Positions 8,944 through 17,044 of a stretch of DNA of 64,000 nt are shown piece by piece (positions within the stretch are counted from its first letter, which is position 1; the number at the start of each line of letters is the position of its first letter). The stretch covers positions 372,001 through 436,000 of the forward strand of contig JADKCZ010000005.1 in NCBI GenBank assembly GCA_016718565.1. The letters are read 5' to 3'. This stretch comes from Anaeromyxobacter sp. Lineage in GTDB: Bacteria; Myxococcota; Myxococcia; Myxococcales; Anaeromyxobacteraceae. The notes under the pieces are model-generated. The model saw nothing but the letters and a program-made list of their open reading frames with translations, made no database searches and was not told where the DNA came from. The translations under genes and the position numbers were made by a program.

Positions 8944-11004
8944 CTAGCTGGCGGACGCGTTCGACGGAGGTGCTCCGCCCGCGCCGCCCTCGCCACCACC
9001 ACCCTCGCCTGCGCCGCGGCGGCGGCGCCGCCGGCCTCCGCGGTGGCGGCGGCGCTTGCGCTGGCCCCCGGCGCCGGGCTGGCCCTGGGCGGCCTGGGCC
9101 GGGGTCCCGCCGGCCTCCACCGTGGTGCCCTCGTCGTCCGGGCCGTCGTCGTACTCGTCGCCGTCCCGATCGTCACCGGCGCCCACCTCGATGACCGCGG
9201 AGGCGCCGCCGGCCGGGAGGGCCTCGCCGTAGAGGCCGGGCGCGGACGGGGCGGGCCGACCGCGACGGGGCGGGCGGCCGTGGGGCGCAGGGGCCTCGAG
9301 CTCGCCGGAGCGCACGGTGCGGCCGTGGGGCGCGGGGGCCCCGGGCTCGCCGGTGCGCGGCGGGCGGGCGTGAGCCGCAGGGGCCTCGGGCTCGCCGGAG
9401 CGCGGTGGGCGGGCGTGAGCCGCAGGGGCCTCGGGCTCGCCGGAGCGCGGCGGGCGGGCGTGGGCCGCAGGGGCCTCGGGCTCGCCGGTGCGCGGCGGGC
9501 GGGCGTGGGCCGATCGCCCCGCCTCGGTCTCGACGCCGCGGGCGGCGCGGGCGTGGTGCGAGCGCGGCGCCTCGGCCTCGCCGGCGCGGGCGTGGCCGGG
9601 GGACCGCGCCGGGCGCGGCGCGGACTCGGTGTCGCCGTCGCGCGCCACCTCCTCGCGCAGGGTGGGGCGGGCCGGCTCGAGATCGCCGTCGGCCCCCTCG
9701 TCGTCGTGGTGCCCGCGCGGCGCCTGCTCCAGCTCGGCGCGCCAGCGGTGCAGCACCTCCAGCCCCTCGCCGGTGGCCTCCACCGTGATCTGCAGGAGCT
9801 GCAGCGCGTCGGTGAACCAGTGCTGGCCGGCCGGGCCGCGCCCGCGCCGGCGGCGCTTCCCGCCCGCGCCGCGCGGGGTGTCGCGGAAGGTGCGCTGCGC
9901 CGAGAGCGCCAGCCGGATGCCCTCGGCCACCTTGCGGGGCAGCCGGGAGGTCTGGACCAGCTCCTCGAGCAGCGCCTCGGCGGCCGGGGCCTCGTGGCCA
10001 CCCTGCCCGCCCAGGTGCATCAGCAGCGCCCCGAGCAGCACCACCTCGGAGGGGGCCGCGCCGGAGCGGACCAGCCGGTCGAGCGCGCCCAGGTGGGCGA
10101 TGAAGCTCTTGCGCTGGCCCTCGTCCCACCGGTCGTGGGCGGTGCCCAGCGCCGGCAGGATGACCGGCAAGGCGCCGCAGGCCCGCAGCAGCGCGAAGGC
10201 CCGGGCCGAGCCGCCGCAGCGGAGCAGCTTGAAGATCTCCTCGAGGACCCGGGCCGGGGCGCAGCGGCTCAGCTCGCCGGCGTGGCGGCGCATGGCCTCG
10301 AAGGTGTCGGGGGCGATGGCGAAGCCCAGCCGGGCGGCGAAGCGGACGGCCCGCAGCGCGCGGACCGGGTCCTCGCGCATCCGGATCTCCGGGTCGCCGA
10401 TGGTGGCCATGCGGTGCGCCTCGAGATCGGCGCGCCCGCCCACGTAGTCGATGACCTCGCCGGTGGCCGGGTCGTAGAAGAGCCCGTTCACCGTGAAGTC
10501 GCGGCGGACGGCGTCCTCCTCGGCGGTGCCGAAGACGTTGTCCCGCGTGATGAGCAGGTCGCTGCCGGCCTCGCCCGTGTCCTCGGCCACGTCGGTGGGG
10601 TTCTTCCGGAAGGTGGCCACCTCGATGACCTTGCCGCCGCGGAAGTAGACGTGGGCCAGCCGGAAGCGCCTGCCGATGAGCCGGCAGTTGCGGAAGATGG
10701 CCCGCACCTCGCCCGGGTGGGCGTCGGTGGCCAGGTCGAAGTCCTTGGGCTTGGCGTCGAGCAGCAGGTCGCGCACGCACCCGCCCACGAAGTAGGCCTG
10801 GTGGCCCATGGCGCGCAGCCGGTAGATGACGCGCAGGGCGTCCTGGTCGAGCCGGTCCACCGGGATCTCCGGCGGGTGGGCCGGATCCGGCGCGGGCGGC
10901 GGGTCGAGCAGGAGCCCCGGCGGCGGGCGGCCGCGCGGAGCGTCGTCGTGGTCTTCGGTGTGGCGGGCGTGGCGCTGCGGGTTGCGGTGAGGTCTCTCGG
11001 TCAT
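8944..11004 (-). CDS. pcnB: Poly(A) polymerase / tRNA nucleotidyltransferase family protein with repeat tail
   Basis: 686 residues from ATG 11004; an open frame continues to a TTG at 11124 but adds only low-complexity residues. The nucleotidyltransferase head has GGCVRDLLL and DFDLATD (about residues 70-90), followed by the tRNA-binding-like segments up to about residue 400, as in PcnB, which adds 3' A tails to RNA and helps its decay. After about residue 495 the protein leaves the family: at least five 15-residue repeats of the type SGEPEAPAAHARPPR, then an acidic stretch and a final Arg/Gly-rich KRRRHRGGRRRRRRGAGEG. The tail is about a quarter of the protein and may bind RNA (inference). 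Confidence 0.88.
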   Translation of the reverse strand: MTERPHRNPQRHARHTEDHDDAPRGRPPPGLLLDPPPAPDPAHPPEIPVDRLDQDALRVIYRLRAMGHQAYFVGGCVRDLLLDAKPKDFDLATDAHPGEVRAIFRNCRLIGRRFRLAHVYFRGGKVIEVATFRKNPTDVAEDTGEAGSDLLITRDNVFGTAEEDAVRRDFTVNGLFYDPATGEVIDYVGGRADLEAHRMATIGDPEIRMREDPVRALRAVRFAARLGFAIAPDTFEAMRRHAGELSRCAPARVLEEIFKLLRCGGSARAFALLRACGALPVILPALGTAHDRWDEGQRKSFIAHLGALDRLVRSGAAPSEVVLLGALLMHLGGQGGHEAPAAEALLEELVQTSRLPRKVAEGIRLALSAQRTFRDTPRGAGGKRRRRGRGPAGQHWFTDALQLLQITVEATGEGLEVLHRWRAELEQAPRGHHDDEGADGDLEPARPTLREEVARDGDTESAPRPARSPGHARAGEAEAPRSHHARAARGVETEAGRSAHARPPRTGEPEAPAAHARPPRSGEPEAPAAHARPPRSGEPEAPAAHARPPRTGEPGAPAPHGRTVRSGELEAPAPHGRPPRRGRPAPSAPGLYGEALPAGGASAVIEVGAGDDRDGDEYDDGPDDEGTTVEAGGTPAQAAQGQPGAGGQRKRRRHRGGRRRRRRGAGEGGGGEGGAGGAPPSNASAS
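9282..9515 (-). repeat. 45 bp tandem repeat inside pcnB
   Basis: About five imperfect units of 45 bp, each coding a 15-residue Pro/Ala/Arg unit (SGEPEAPAAHARPPR and variants TGEPGAPAPHGRTVR, SGELEAPAPHGRPPR). The two central units are nearly identical in DNA, which suggests recent expansion. Unit boundaries were set by eye. Confidence 0.85.
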
Positions 11005-11307
11005 TCGATCGCCGGATCGGGGGGCGCCCGGGCCGCGGGGGATCCGCGAGGCATCCGGGACGCGCCGTCTCCGCCGGGCTCGTCCTTGGGGGGGTGGTTT
11101 ACCGGCCTGCCGGGGATCCGTCAATGACGAGGGGGCCTTCGGGGCGCGGAAGCGGGGTGGATTTCGGGGCCTCCGGGGCCTCGCCGGGCTGCTGCTCCCC
11201 CGGCGGCGCTCGGCCCTGGCGCTGGTCGTCCGGCGCTGGCGCTCAGCCCGGGGTTGGTCCTCCGGCGCAGGCGCTCAGGCCCGGGGCCAGTCGTCCGGCG
11301 CTGGCGC

Positions 11308-12123
11308 TCAGCCCCGGAACAGGTCGCCCTGTGACGGCCGGAGGCCCAGGACCTCGGCCACCGGGGCGTAGGAGCGGCGGTGGATGGGGCAGGCCCCCAG
11401 GCGGCGCAGGGCCTCGAGGTGCTCCGGCGCGCCGTACCCCTTGTGGCGGGCGAAGCCGTAGCCGGGCCAGCGGGCCTCGGCCTCCACCATGAGGGCGTCG
11501 CGGGTGGTCTTGGCCACCACGCTGGCGGCGGCGATGGAGAGGCTCCTGGCGTCCCCCTTCACGATGGGCTGCTGCGGCGCCAGCTGCCCCGGGACGCGGC
11601 GGGCGTCCACCAGCAGGTGCTCCGGGGCCACGGCCAGCCCCTCGACGGCGCGCCGCATGGCCAGCAGGCCGGCCTGGTACGGGTTGAGCCGGTCGATCTC
11701 CTCCGGCGAGGCCTGCCCCACCGCCCAGGCCACCGCGCCGGCCTTCACCTCGGCGGCCAGCCGGTCGCGCGAGGGCTCGTCGAGCTTCTTCGAGTCGTCC
11801 AGGCCGCGCGGGCGCAGGGAGGGCGGCAGGATGACCGCCGCCGCCACCAGCGGCCCGGCCAGCGGCCCCACGCCCGCCTCGTCCACCCCGGCCACCCGGG
11901 TGAGGCCGGCCGCCCAGAGCGGCCGCTCGAAGGCCAGCAGCCGCGAGAGCCGCTGCCCCTCCCGCTGGTTGGCGGCGCGGCGCCGCTCCACGGCCGCCAG
12001 CACGGCGCGGGCCCCGGCCCTGGGGTCGCCGCGCAGCGCCGCCTCGTCGGCCGCCGAGAGCGGCGCGCCCTCGGTGAGGAGGCGGCGGCGCAGGTCGGCG
12101 AGGGGGAGGCGGGAGAGGGGCAC
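11308..12123 (-). CDS. rnhB: Ribonuclease HII
   Basis: 271 residues from GTG 12123 (PLSRLPLADLRRRLL). The open frame extends to 12267 but there runs through a palindromic repeat, so the later start is preferred. Active-site acids: VDEAGVGPLAGP (Asp-Glu), LLVDARRVPG, and a late Asp in the segment after KTTRDALM. KGDARSLSIAAASVVAK is the usual conserved block. It cuts RNA of RNA:DNA hybrids and removes misplaced ribonucleotides from DNA. It has an N-terminal extension of about 75 residues before the catalytic core. It stands alone between pcnB and a repeat-rich gap. Confidence 0.92.
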   Translation of the reverse strand: MPLSRLPLADLRRRLLTEGAPLSAADEAALRGDPRAGARAVLAAVERRRAANQREGQRLSRLLAFERPLWAAGLTRVAGVDEAGVGPLAGPLVAAAVILPPSLRPRGLDDSKKLDEPSRDRLAAEVKAGAVAWAVGQASPEEIDRLNPYQAGLLAMRRAVEGLAVAPEHLLVDARRVPGQLAPQQPIVKGDARSLSIAAASVVAKTTRDALMVEAEARWPGYGFARHKGYGAPEHLEALRRLGACPIHRRSYAPVAEVLGLRPSQGDLFRG

Positions 12124-12178
12124 GGGGGCGGGATCGTACCATCGGGGGCGACCTCGACCGCGGCCACGGCGGTTGAGT

Positions 12179-12216
12179 CCCCCTCTCCCCTCCGGGGAGA
12201 GGGCCGGGGTGAGGGG
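12179..12216 (+). repeat. Palindromic intergenic repeat, copy 1
   Basis: Consists of CTCTCCCCTCCGGGGAGAG (a near-perfect hairpin) followed by GGCCGGGGTGAGGGG. The same unit recurs at 12348 and 12425, and a variant with a different loop at 12238, 56983 and 57147. Confidence 0.85.
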
Positions 12217-12237
12217 ACCCATGTCCTCGCGATCCTG

Positions 12238-12281
12238 CCCCCTCACCCCAACCCTCTCCCCCAGCAAGCTGGGGGAGAGGG
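12238..12281 (-). repeat. Palindromic intergenic repeat, copy 2 (inverted, long-loop variant)
   Basis: Inverted relative to copy 1: CCCCTCACCCCAACCCTC leads into the hairpin CTCCCCCAGCAAGCTGGGGG. The loop type matches the copy at 56983. Confidence 0.8.
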
Positions 12282-12347
12282 AGCTCCAGCGGACGAGCCC
12301 TGCGCTCCTCCGTGGGTTGAGGCCCAGGCCAGCCCCGCAGGTTCAGT

Positions 12348-12385
12348 CCCCCTCTCCCCTCCGGGGAGAGGGCCGGGGTGAGGGG
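12348..12385 (+). repeat. Palindromic intergenic repeat, copy 3
   Basis: Identical in core to copy 1 (CTCTCCCCTCCGGGGAGAG then GGCCGGGGTGAGGGG). Confidence 0.85.
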
Positions 12386-12424
12386 CCTGGGGGCGGTCCG
12401 CCCCCGGGGGGGGGGGGGTCTGCT

Positions 12425-12459
12425 CCTCTCCCCTCCGGGGAGAGGGCCGGGGTGAGGGG
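12425..12459 (+). repeat. Palindromic intergenic repeat, copy 4
   Basis: Same core as copies 1 and 3, immediately downstream of the 13-G run, ending 17 bp from the mutM stop codon. Confidence 0.85.
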
Positions 12460-12476
12460 ACCGCGGCCCCGACCTC

Positions 12477-13394
12477 TCAGCCCTGGCACCCCGGGCAGAA
12501 GAACGTCGACCGCTGCGCCTGCACGATGCGCCGCACCTGGCCACCGCAGCCGGGGTGGCGGCAGCGTGCCCCCTCGCGACCGTAGACGTGGAAGGGGTTC
12601 TCGCCGCCGGCCTCGATGTACTCGATCTCCGGGCCGTCGAGCTTCGAGAGGGCGAACCGGAAGGTGGCGCGCAGCCCGCGGGCCAGCGCGGCCACCTCGG
12701 CGGGCGAGAGCCGGTCGGCGCGGCGGCGCGGATCGAGCCGGGCGCGCCAGCAGGCCTCGGCGGCGTGGATGTTGCCCACCCCGGCCAGCAGCCCCTGGTC
12801 GAGCAGCGCCACCTTGACCGGGCGGCGGGTGGCCGAGAGCCCGGCGCCGAGCGCAGCGGCGTCGATGCCGTGGTGGAGGGGGTCGGGGCCCAGCGCCGCC
12901 ACCTCCTCCACCGCGGAGAAGTCGGCGCCCGCCACCAGGCGCACCCGGCCGAACATGCGCGGGTCGTCGTAGTGGAGCGCCGACCCGTCGTCGAGCAGCA
13001 GCGCCAGTCGCACGTGCGGCGGGAGCGGGGCGTCGGCCCGCGGCGAGGCGGGCCGCGGCGGCTTCTCCCCGGCGCCCCGACGCAGTGCCCGTGCGGACCG
13101 CGCCGCGCCCGCCGCCGCCCAGGGCGGCCCGGCCTCCCACTTGCCGGTCATGCCGAGGTGCGAGACCAGGCCGAGCGCGCCGGCCCTGCCCTCGAAGGTG
13201 AGCAGGAGCTGCTTGCCGTGGCGCCCCACCTCGGCGAGGCGGGCGCCGGTGAGCGCCGCGGCCACCGCGTCCGGGCCGTCGGGCCGGAAGAGGCGGCGGG
13301 CCCGCTCGTCGGCCAGCACCCGCGCCACCCGCCGGCCCAGCGCCAGGCGGCGCAGGGTGCGGGCCGCGAACTCGACCTCGGGCAGCTCGGGCAT
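12477..13394 (-). CDS. mutM: Formamidopyrimidine-DNA glycosylase
   Basis: 305 residues, beginning MPELPEVE, where Pro2 is the catalytic nucleophile and Glu3 an active-site acid. HGKQLLLTF gives the conserved Lys, and GVGNIHAAEACWRARLDP the helix-two-turn-helix. A zinc finger of four Cys closes the protein (CRHPGC with spacing to CPGC). It removes 8-oxoguanine and formamidopyrimidines and nicks the abasic site. There is a roughly 30-residue Ala/Arg/Pro-rich insertion near residues 95-125. The last six residues run up against the repeat region. Confidence 0.96.
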   Translation of the reverse strand: MPELPEVEFAARTLRRLALGRRVARVLADERARRLFRPDGPDAVAAALTGARLAEVGRHGKQLLLTFEGRAGALGLVSHLGMTGKWEAGPPWAAAGAARSARALRRGAGEKPPRPASPRADAPLPPHVRLALLLDDGSALHYDDPRMFGRVRLVAGADFSAVEEVAALGPDPLHHGIDAAALGAGLSATRRPVKVALLDQGLLAGVGNIHAAEACWRARLDPRRRADRLSPAEVAALARGLRATFRFALSKLDGPEIEYIEAGGENPFHVYGREGARCRHPGCGGQVRRIVQAQRSTFFCPGCQG

Positions 13395-13484
13395 CGGCGG
13401 CGGCCTCCTCGGTGCTGGTCCGCGCCGCGGACCTGCGGACGAACGGCGGAACTCCGGGTCTGGCCGGCCGGTCTGGCCGGCCGC

Positions 13485-14972
13485 CTAGCGCCGCCGCTCG
13501 AACACGGCCAGGAAGAAGCCGTCGGTGCCGTGGCGGTGCGGCAGGAGCTGCAGCTGGTTCGAGCCCTCGGCCACGCCGAGGGCGGCGGCGCGGTCCGCCC
13601 CGAGCCGGGCCGAGAGGGGCGCCGGGTCGAGGGGCAGGGTGGCGGCGGCGTGGGCGGCCACCTCGGCGTTCTCCGCGCGCGAGATGGCGCAGGTGGCGTA
13701 GACCAGCCGCCCGCCCGGCTTGAGCAGCGGCGTGAAGCGGGCCAGCAGGGCCTTCTGCAGCTCGGCGAAGCGGGCCGGATCGCCGGGCTTGAGGCGCCAG
13801 CGGGCGTCCGGCTTGCGGCGCAAGGTGCCCAGGCCGCTGCAGGGCGCGTCCACCAGCACCACGTCGGCCTTGCCGACCAGGTCGGCCAGCGCGGCCCCGG
13901 CCGTGTCGTCGGCCGGGATGGCCCGGGTGCGCAGGTTGTCCACGTGGGCGCGGCGGGCGCGGCGGCGCGCCTCCTCGAGCCGGTCGGCGTCGGAGTCGAG
14001 CGCCCACAGGGTGCCCTTGTTCCGCATCTCCATGGCCAGCGCCAGCGACTTGCCGCCGGCGCCGGCGCAGGCGTCCACCACGGTGAGGCCGGGGCGCGCC
14101 CCGCAGGCGAGCGCGATGAGCTGTGAGCCCTCGTCCTGGATCTCGAAGCCGCCCTCCTGGAAGGCGCGCAGGGCGAAGGCGTTCTGGTGGCCGTCGAGCG
14201 TGAGGCCCCAGGGGCTCGCGGCGGTGGGCGTGCCGGTGGTGCCCTCGGACTCCAGCCGCGCGGCCAGCGCCTCGCGGGTGGCCACCAGCAGGTTGGCGCG
14301 CACCGTGAGCGGCGCGCGCTGGTTGAGCACCGCCACCAGGGCCTCGGCCTCCTCGGCGCCGAGCTCCTCCCGGAAGCGGCGCGCCAGCCAGAGCGGCAGC
14401 GAGCCCCGCTGCGCCAGCGACTCCACCGGGTCCCGCAGCGCCGCCAGCCGGGCCTCGGCCCCCTCCAGCGGCAGCAGGGTCGCGGCCGGGAGGCCGAGGC
14501 GGCGGGCCGCGTCGAGGCGGGGCACGCCGCCGAAGCGGACCAGCCAGGCGGCGTAGCGGGTCACCAGGTCGGGCGGGCGGCCGCCGGCGGAGAGCAGCCA
14601 GTCGAGCTGCCCCTGCCAGCGGGTCAGGCCGTAGAGCGCCTCGGCGGCGGCGCGCCGCTCCGAGGCGAAGAGCTTGTCGCTGCGCAGCGCCCGCTCCAGC
14701 GCCCGGTCGGCCAGCCAGCCCTGGTCGTGCACCAGGCCGTGGACCTCGAGCACCGCGGCGTCGACGAGGTCGTGGCGCAGCGGGCGCGGCCCGGCGCCCG
14801 CCTGGCCGCCCTCGCGCGGGGAGCGCTGGGACCGCCCCGCGCCGGGCCGACCCGGCTTGCCTGGCTTGCCCGGGCGCCCGGGCTTGCCCGGGGCACGCCC
14901 GTGGCCGCGGCCGTGGCCGGTGCCGGTCTTGGTCCTGCTGGTGGTCGGCTTCTTGGCTGGGGGCTTCGTCAC
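13485..14972 (-). CDS. rsmB: RsmB/NOP-family rRNA (cytosine-C5) methyltransferase
   Basis: 495 residues from GTG 14972, with AAGGGGG just upstream. After a 65-residue basic low-complexity leader with GKPGRP-type repeats comes a NusB-like helical domain (about 65-200), then the methyltransferase. It has the SAM motif VDACAGAGGKSLAL, VDAPCSGLGTLRRKPDARWR with the release Cys, and LVYATCAISRAEN with the catalytic Cys. This matches enzymes that methylate C5 of cytosine in 16S rRNA. It starts 9 bases after bcp ends, so the two are probably one transcript. Confidence 0.88.
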   Translation of the reverse strand: MTKPPAKKPTTSRTKTGTGHGRGHGRAPGKPGRPGKPGKPGRPGAGRSQRSPREGGQAGAGPRPLRHDLVDAAVLEVHGLVHDQGWLADRALERALRSDKLFASERRAAAEALYGLTRWQGQLDWLLSAGGRPPDLVTRYAAWLVRFGGVPRLDAARRLGLPAATLLPLEGAEARLAALRDPVESLAQRGSLPLWLARRFREELGAEEAEALVAVLNQRAPLTVRANLLVATREALAARLESEGTTGTPTAASPWGLTLDGHQNAFALRAFQEGGFEIQDEGSQLIALACGARPGLTVVDACAGAGGKSLALAMEMRNKGTLWALDSDADRLEEARRRARRAHVDNLRTRAIPADDTAGAALADLVGKADVVLVDAPCSGLGTLRRKPDARWRLKPGDPARFAELQKALLARFTPLLKPGGRLVYATCAISRAENAEVAAHAAATLPLDPAPLSARLGADRAAALGVAEGSNQLQLLPHRHGTDGFFLAVFERRR

Positions 14973-14981
14973 GACCCCCTT

Positions 14982-15437
14982 CTACAGCGCTTCGAGGACG
15001 CTCGCGACGTGGCCGGCCACCTTCACCTTCGAGAAGACCCGCTCGACCGTGCCGTCGGCCCCGACGAGGACGGTGGTGCGGATGGTCCCCTGCACCTTCT
15101 TGCCGTACATCACCTTCTCGCCCCAGACGCCCCAGGCCTTGTGGACCTCGAGGGTGGGATCGGCCAGTAGCGGGAAGGGCAGGTCGTACTTCAGCTGGAA
15201 CTTCTTCTGGGCGGCCGGGGTGTCCTTGGAGACGCCCAGCACCACCACCTTGTGCTTCTTGAACGCGTCGACTTCGTCACGGAAGTCGCAGGCCTCCTGG
15301 GTTCAACCAGGGGTGGAGGCCTTCGGGTAGAAGAAGAGCACCACCCGCTTCCCCTTGAAGCCGGACAGCTTCACCGGCTGGCCGTCCTGGTCCTGCAGCG
15401 TGAAGTCGGGTGCCTTGGTGCCGGGCTCGAGTGCCAC
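14982..15437 (-). CDS. bcp: Thioredoxin-dependent peroxiredoxin Bcp, predicted selenoprotein (TGA = Sec45)
   Basis: 151 residues if the in-frame TGA at 15305-15303 is read as selenocysteine. GTG at 15437 with AGGAGG about 10 bases upstream starts ALEPGTKAPDFTLQDQDGQ; the frame then gives YPKASTPG-U-TQEACDFRDE and continues without break to a TAG at 14982 (GVWGEKVMYGKKVQG, then a late KVAGHVASVL). The TGA falls exactly on the peroxidatic position: the family motif is PGCT...C, and the resolving Cys50 is kept. A SECIS-like hairpin starts 18 bases downstream. The enzyme reduces hydroperoxides with thioredoxin. Gene-finders would split or truncate it. The alternative is a nonsense mutation, made unlikely by perfect conservation on both sides. 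Confidence 0.88.
15270..15287 (-). promoter_or_regulatory. SECIS-like hairpin for the bcp selenocysteine codon
   Basis: On the minus strand GACTTC, loop CGTGAC, GAAGTC form a perfect 6 bp stem with a 6-base apical loop containing GU, extendable by one C-G pair. The stem begins 18 bases and the loop about 24 bases after the T of the TGA. Bacterial SECIS elements are read by SelB and need an apical loop with a G-U at about this distance. It lies inside the coding region, as in other bacteria. Confidence 0.7.
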
Positions 15438-15575
15438 TGGGTCCTCCTCCTGGTCTGGCGCCGCCCCGCCCTGCCGGGGCCGCCGCGCGGGCCACCATCC
15501 TGACGGCGGGAGGGGGCCCGGGAAACGCCCCTGAGGGGAGCGGGCCGCGCGCGGCGCCGGCGGGAGGGCACTAGG

Positions 15576-16823
15576 ATGGCGCCGGTGAAGCGCCGCACCG
15601 CACGCCACGCGCCGTCCCCCGGCGCCGCCGCGGCCGGGACGCCAGGTCGGGCGCCGCCCCCGGGCGCCGCGCCGGCCGGGAGGCCCAGCCCCCCGCGGCC
15701 ACCAGGTGGCCCGGCGCCCCCGCCCGCCCGGCTCCGCCCGGAGGGGGTGGCGCTGGCTTACGCCCGCGATCGGGACGGCCGGGTCACGCCGGTGGCGGCG
15801 CTCGACGCCCTCACCCGGCGCAGCCGGGCCCCCTTCACCTGCCCCGGCTGCGGCGACGAGCTGGTGGCGCGGCTCGGCGCAGAGCGGGCCCGCCACTTCG
15901 CCCACCGGCCCGGCTCGGACTGCCCGCTCACCTCGCCGGAGACCGCCCTCCACTTCAACACCAAGGAGCGGCTCCTCTGGCTCTGCCGGCAGGCCTTCCT
16001 GGGCCAGCTCGCCGTCACCTTGCTGGTCCGCTGCGCCACCTGCCGCCGGCTCGACCAGCGCGAGCTGGCGGCCCTGGGCGACGCCGCGGCCACCGAGGGC
16101 GCCGTGGGGGCGCTGCGGGCCGACGTGCTGGTGACGCGGGCCGGGCGGCCGGCGCTGGCGCTGGAGGTGCTGGTGACCCACGCGGTGGACGCCTGCAAGG
16201 AGGCGGCCCTGGCCTCGGCCGGCGTGCCGGCGGTGGAGGTGGACGCCCGCGACGGGTGGGAGCGGGAGGTGGCGGGAGGGGTGGAGGTGGCCTGCCAGCG
16301 GTCGCTCGGGTTCCCTCCTTGCCCCGCCTGCCGGGCCCAGGCGCGGGCCGAGGCCGACCGGGCGCTGGGCGGCGAGGCGGCCCAGATCGCCGAGCTGGAG
16401 GCCTACCGGGCCCGCGGGCTCCTCGGCCGGCTGGCCGGCCTGGCCGAGCTGACCGGCCCGGCCGGGAGGTCGCCCGGGCATGACGCGCTCATGACGCGGC
16501 ACCGGGGGAAGGCGGTGGGCCGGGCCGGCCAGGCGAGTAGGGCGAGCCGCGTCAAGTCCATGGCTTCACGACGGATTTCGTTTCCGGTCCCAGAGTCATT
16601 GCCAGATGACTCTGGGACGGGAGACGCCGGCGGCCCCCTCGCCGCCGCCGAACGTGACGCGCTCGCCGACCGCTTCCGGTGCCCGCAGTGCGGCCAGGCC
16701 ACGCTCGTCTTCGGCGCCCGCCTGGCCACCCACCCCTGCCCGGGCCAGGGCGCGCGCCCGGTGGCCTGGCGTGGCTACGACGGGGGCTTGGCGGTGCTGG
16801 GGTGGTGGCGACCGAAAACGTGA
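15576..16823 (+). CDS. CoiA-like zinc-finger / nuclease-related protein
   Basis: 415 residues; ATG 15576 with GGGAGGG about 9 bases upstream. After a 60-residue Pro/Ala-rich leader comes CPGCGDELVAR followed by RARHFAHRPGSDC, the zinc-binding entry seen in CoiA-type competence proteins, then a core with ADVLVTRAGRPALALEVLVTH, which resembles the PD-(D/E)xK-like strand pattern of that family. A second pair of Cys (CPAC) and a C-terminal zinc ribbon with CPQCGQATLVFG follow. A DNA-processing role is inferred by analogy only; no competence genes are nearby. The region around codon 330 is less conserved-looking and slightly lower in G+C. Confidence 0.55.
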   Translation: MAPVKRRTARHAPSPGAAAAGTPGRAPPPGAAPAGRPSPPRPPGGPAPPPARLRPEGVALAYARDRDGRVTPVAALDALTRRSRAPFTCPGCGDELVARLGAERARHFAHRPGSDCPLTSPETALHFNTKERLLWLCRQAFLGQLAVTLLVRCATCRRLDQRELAALGDAAATEGAVGALRADVLVTRAGRPALALEVLVTHAVDACKEAALASAGVPAVEVDARDGWEREVAGGVEVACQRSLGFPPCPACRAQARAEADRALGGEAAQIAELEAYRARGLLGRLAGLAELTGPAGRSPGHDALMTRHRGKAVGRAGQASRASRVKSMASRRISFPVPESLPDDSGTGDAGGPLAAAERDALADRFRCPQCGQATLVFGARLATHPCPGQGARPVAWRGYDGGLAVLGWWRPKT

Positions 16824-17044
16824 GGCCCAGCGGCGGCTTGCCCCGGCCGGTCCACCGTGTTAGATCGCCCTCCCCTTCCCCTCCGGGCTGTCGACGGCGC
16901 CGGGCAGGGGGGCGCCGCAGCCCGCGCCACGCAGCTCACTACGCACACGACCCGGCAGCGCTCCGGTGCCACGAGGCAGGTCCTCTGGCTCTCCCCGCGC
17001 TGGCAGCACCGAGCCGTGGTGGACACCAACCGGAAGAAGAGACC

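Larger units (their letters stand above)
12124..12476. other. Repeat-rich intergenic region between mutM and rnhB
   Basis: 353 bp containing four copies of the palindromic 35-44 bp repeat (12179-12216, 12238-12281, 12348-12385, 12425-12459) and a run of 13 G at 12406-12418. No small gene is seen apart from these. The palindromes would form hairpins in any transcript leaving mutM. Confidence 0.8.

Noticed and set aside
12124..12267. Longer N-terminus of rnhB starting at 12267
   Set aside because: The added 48 codons run through palindromic repeat DNA and show no conserved residues.
12179..12459. CRISPR array
   Set aside because: Units are palindromic, spacing is irregular and one copy is inverted; no cas genes.
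14982..15305. bcp as a pseudogene with a nonsense mutation
   Set aside because: The stop is TGA exactly at the catalytic Cys codon, the frame is perfect on both sides, and a SECIS-like hairpin follows; selenocysteine explains all of this better.
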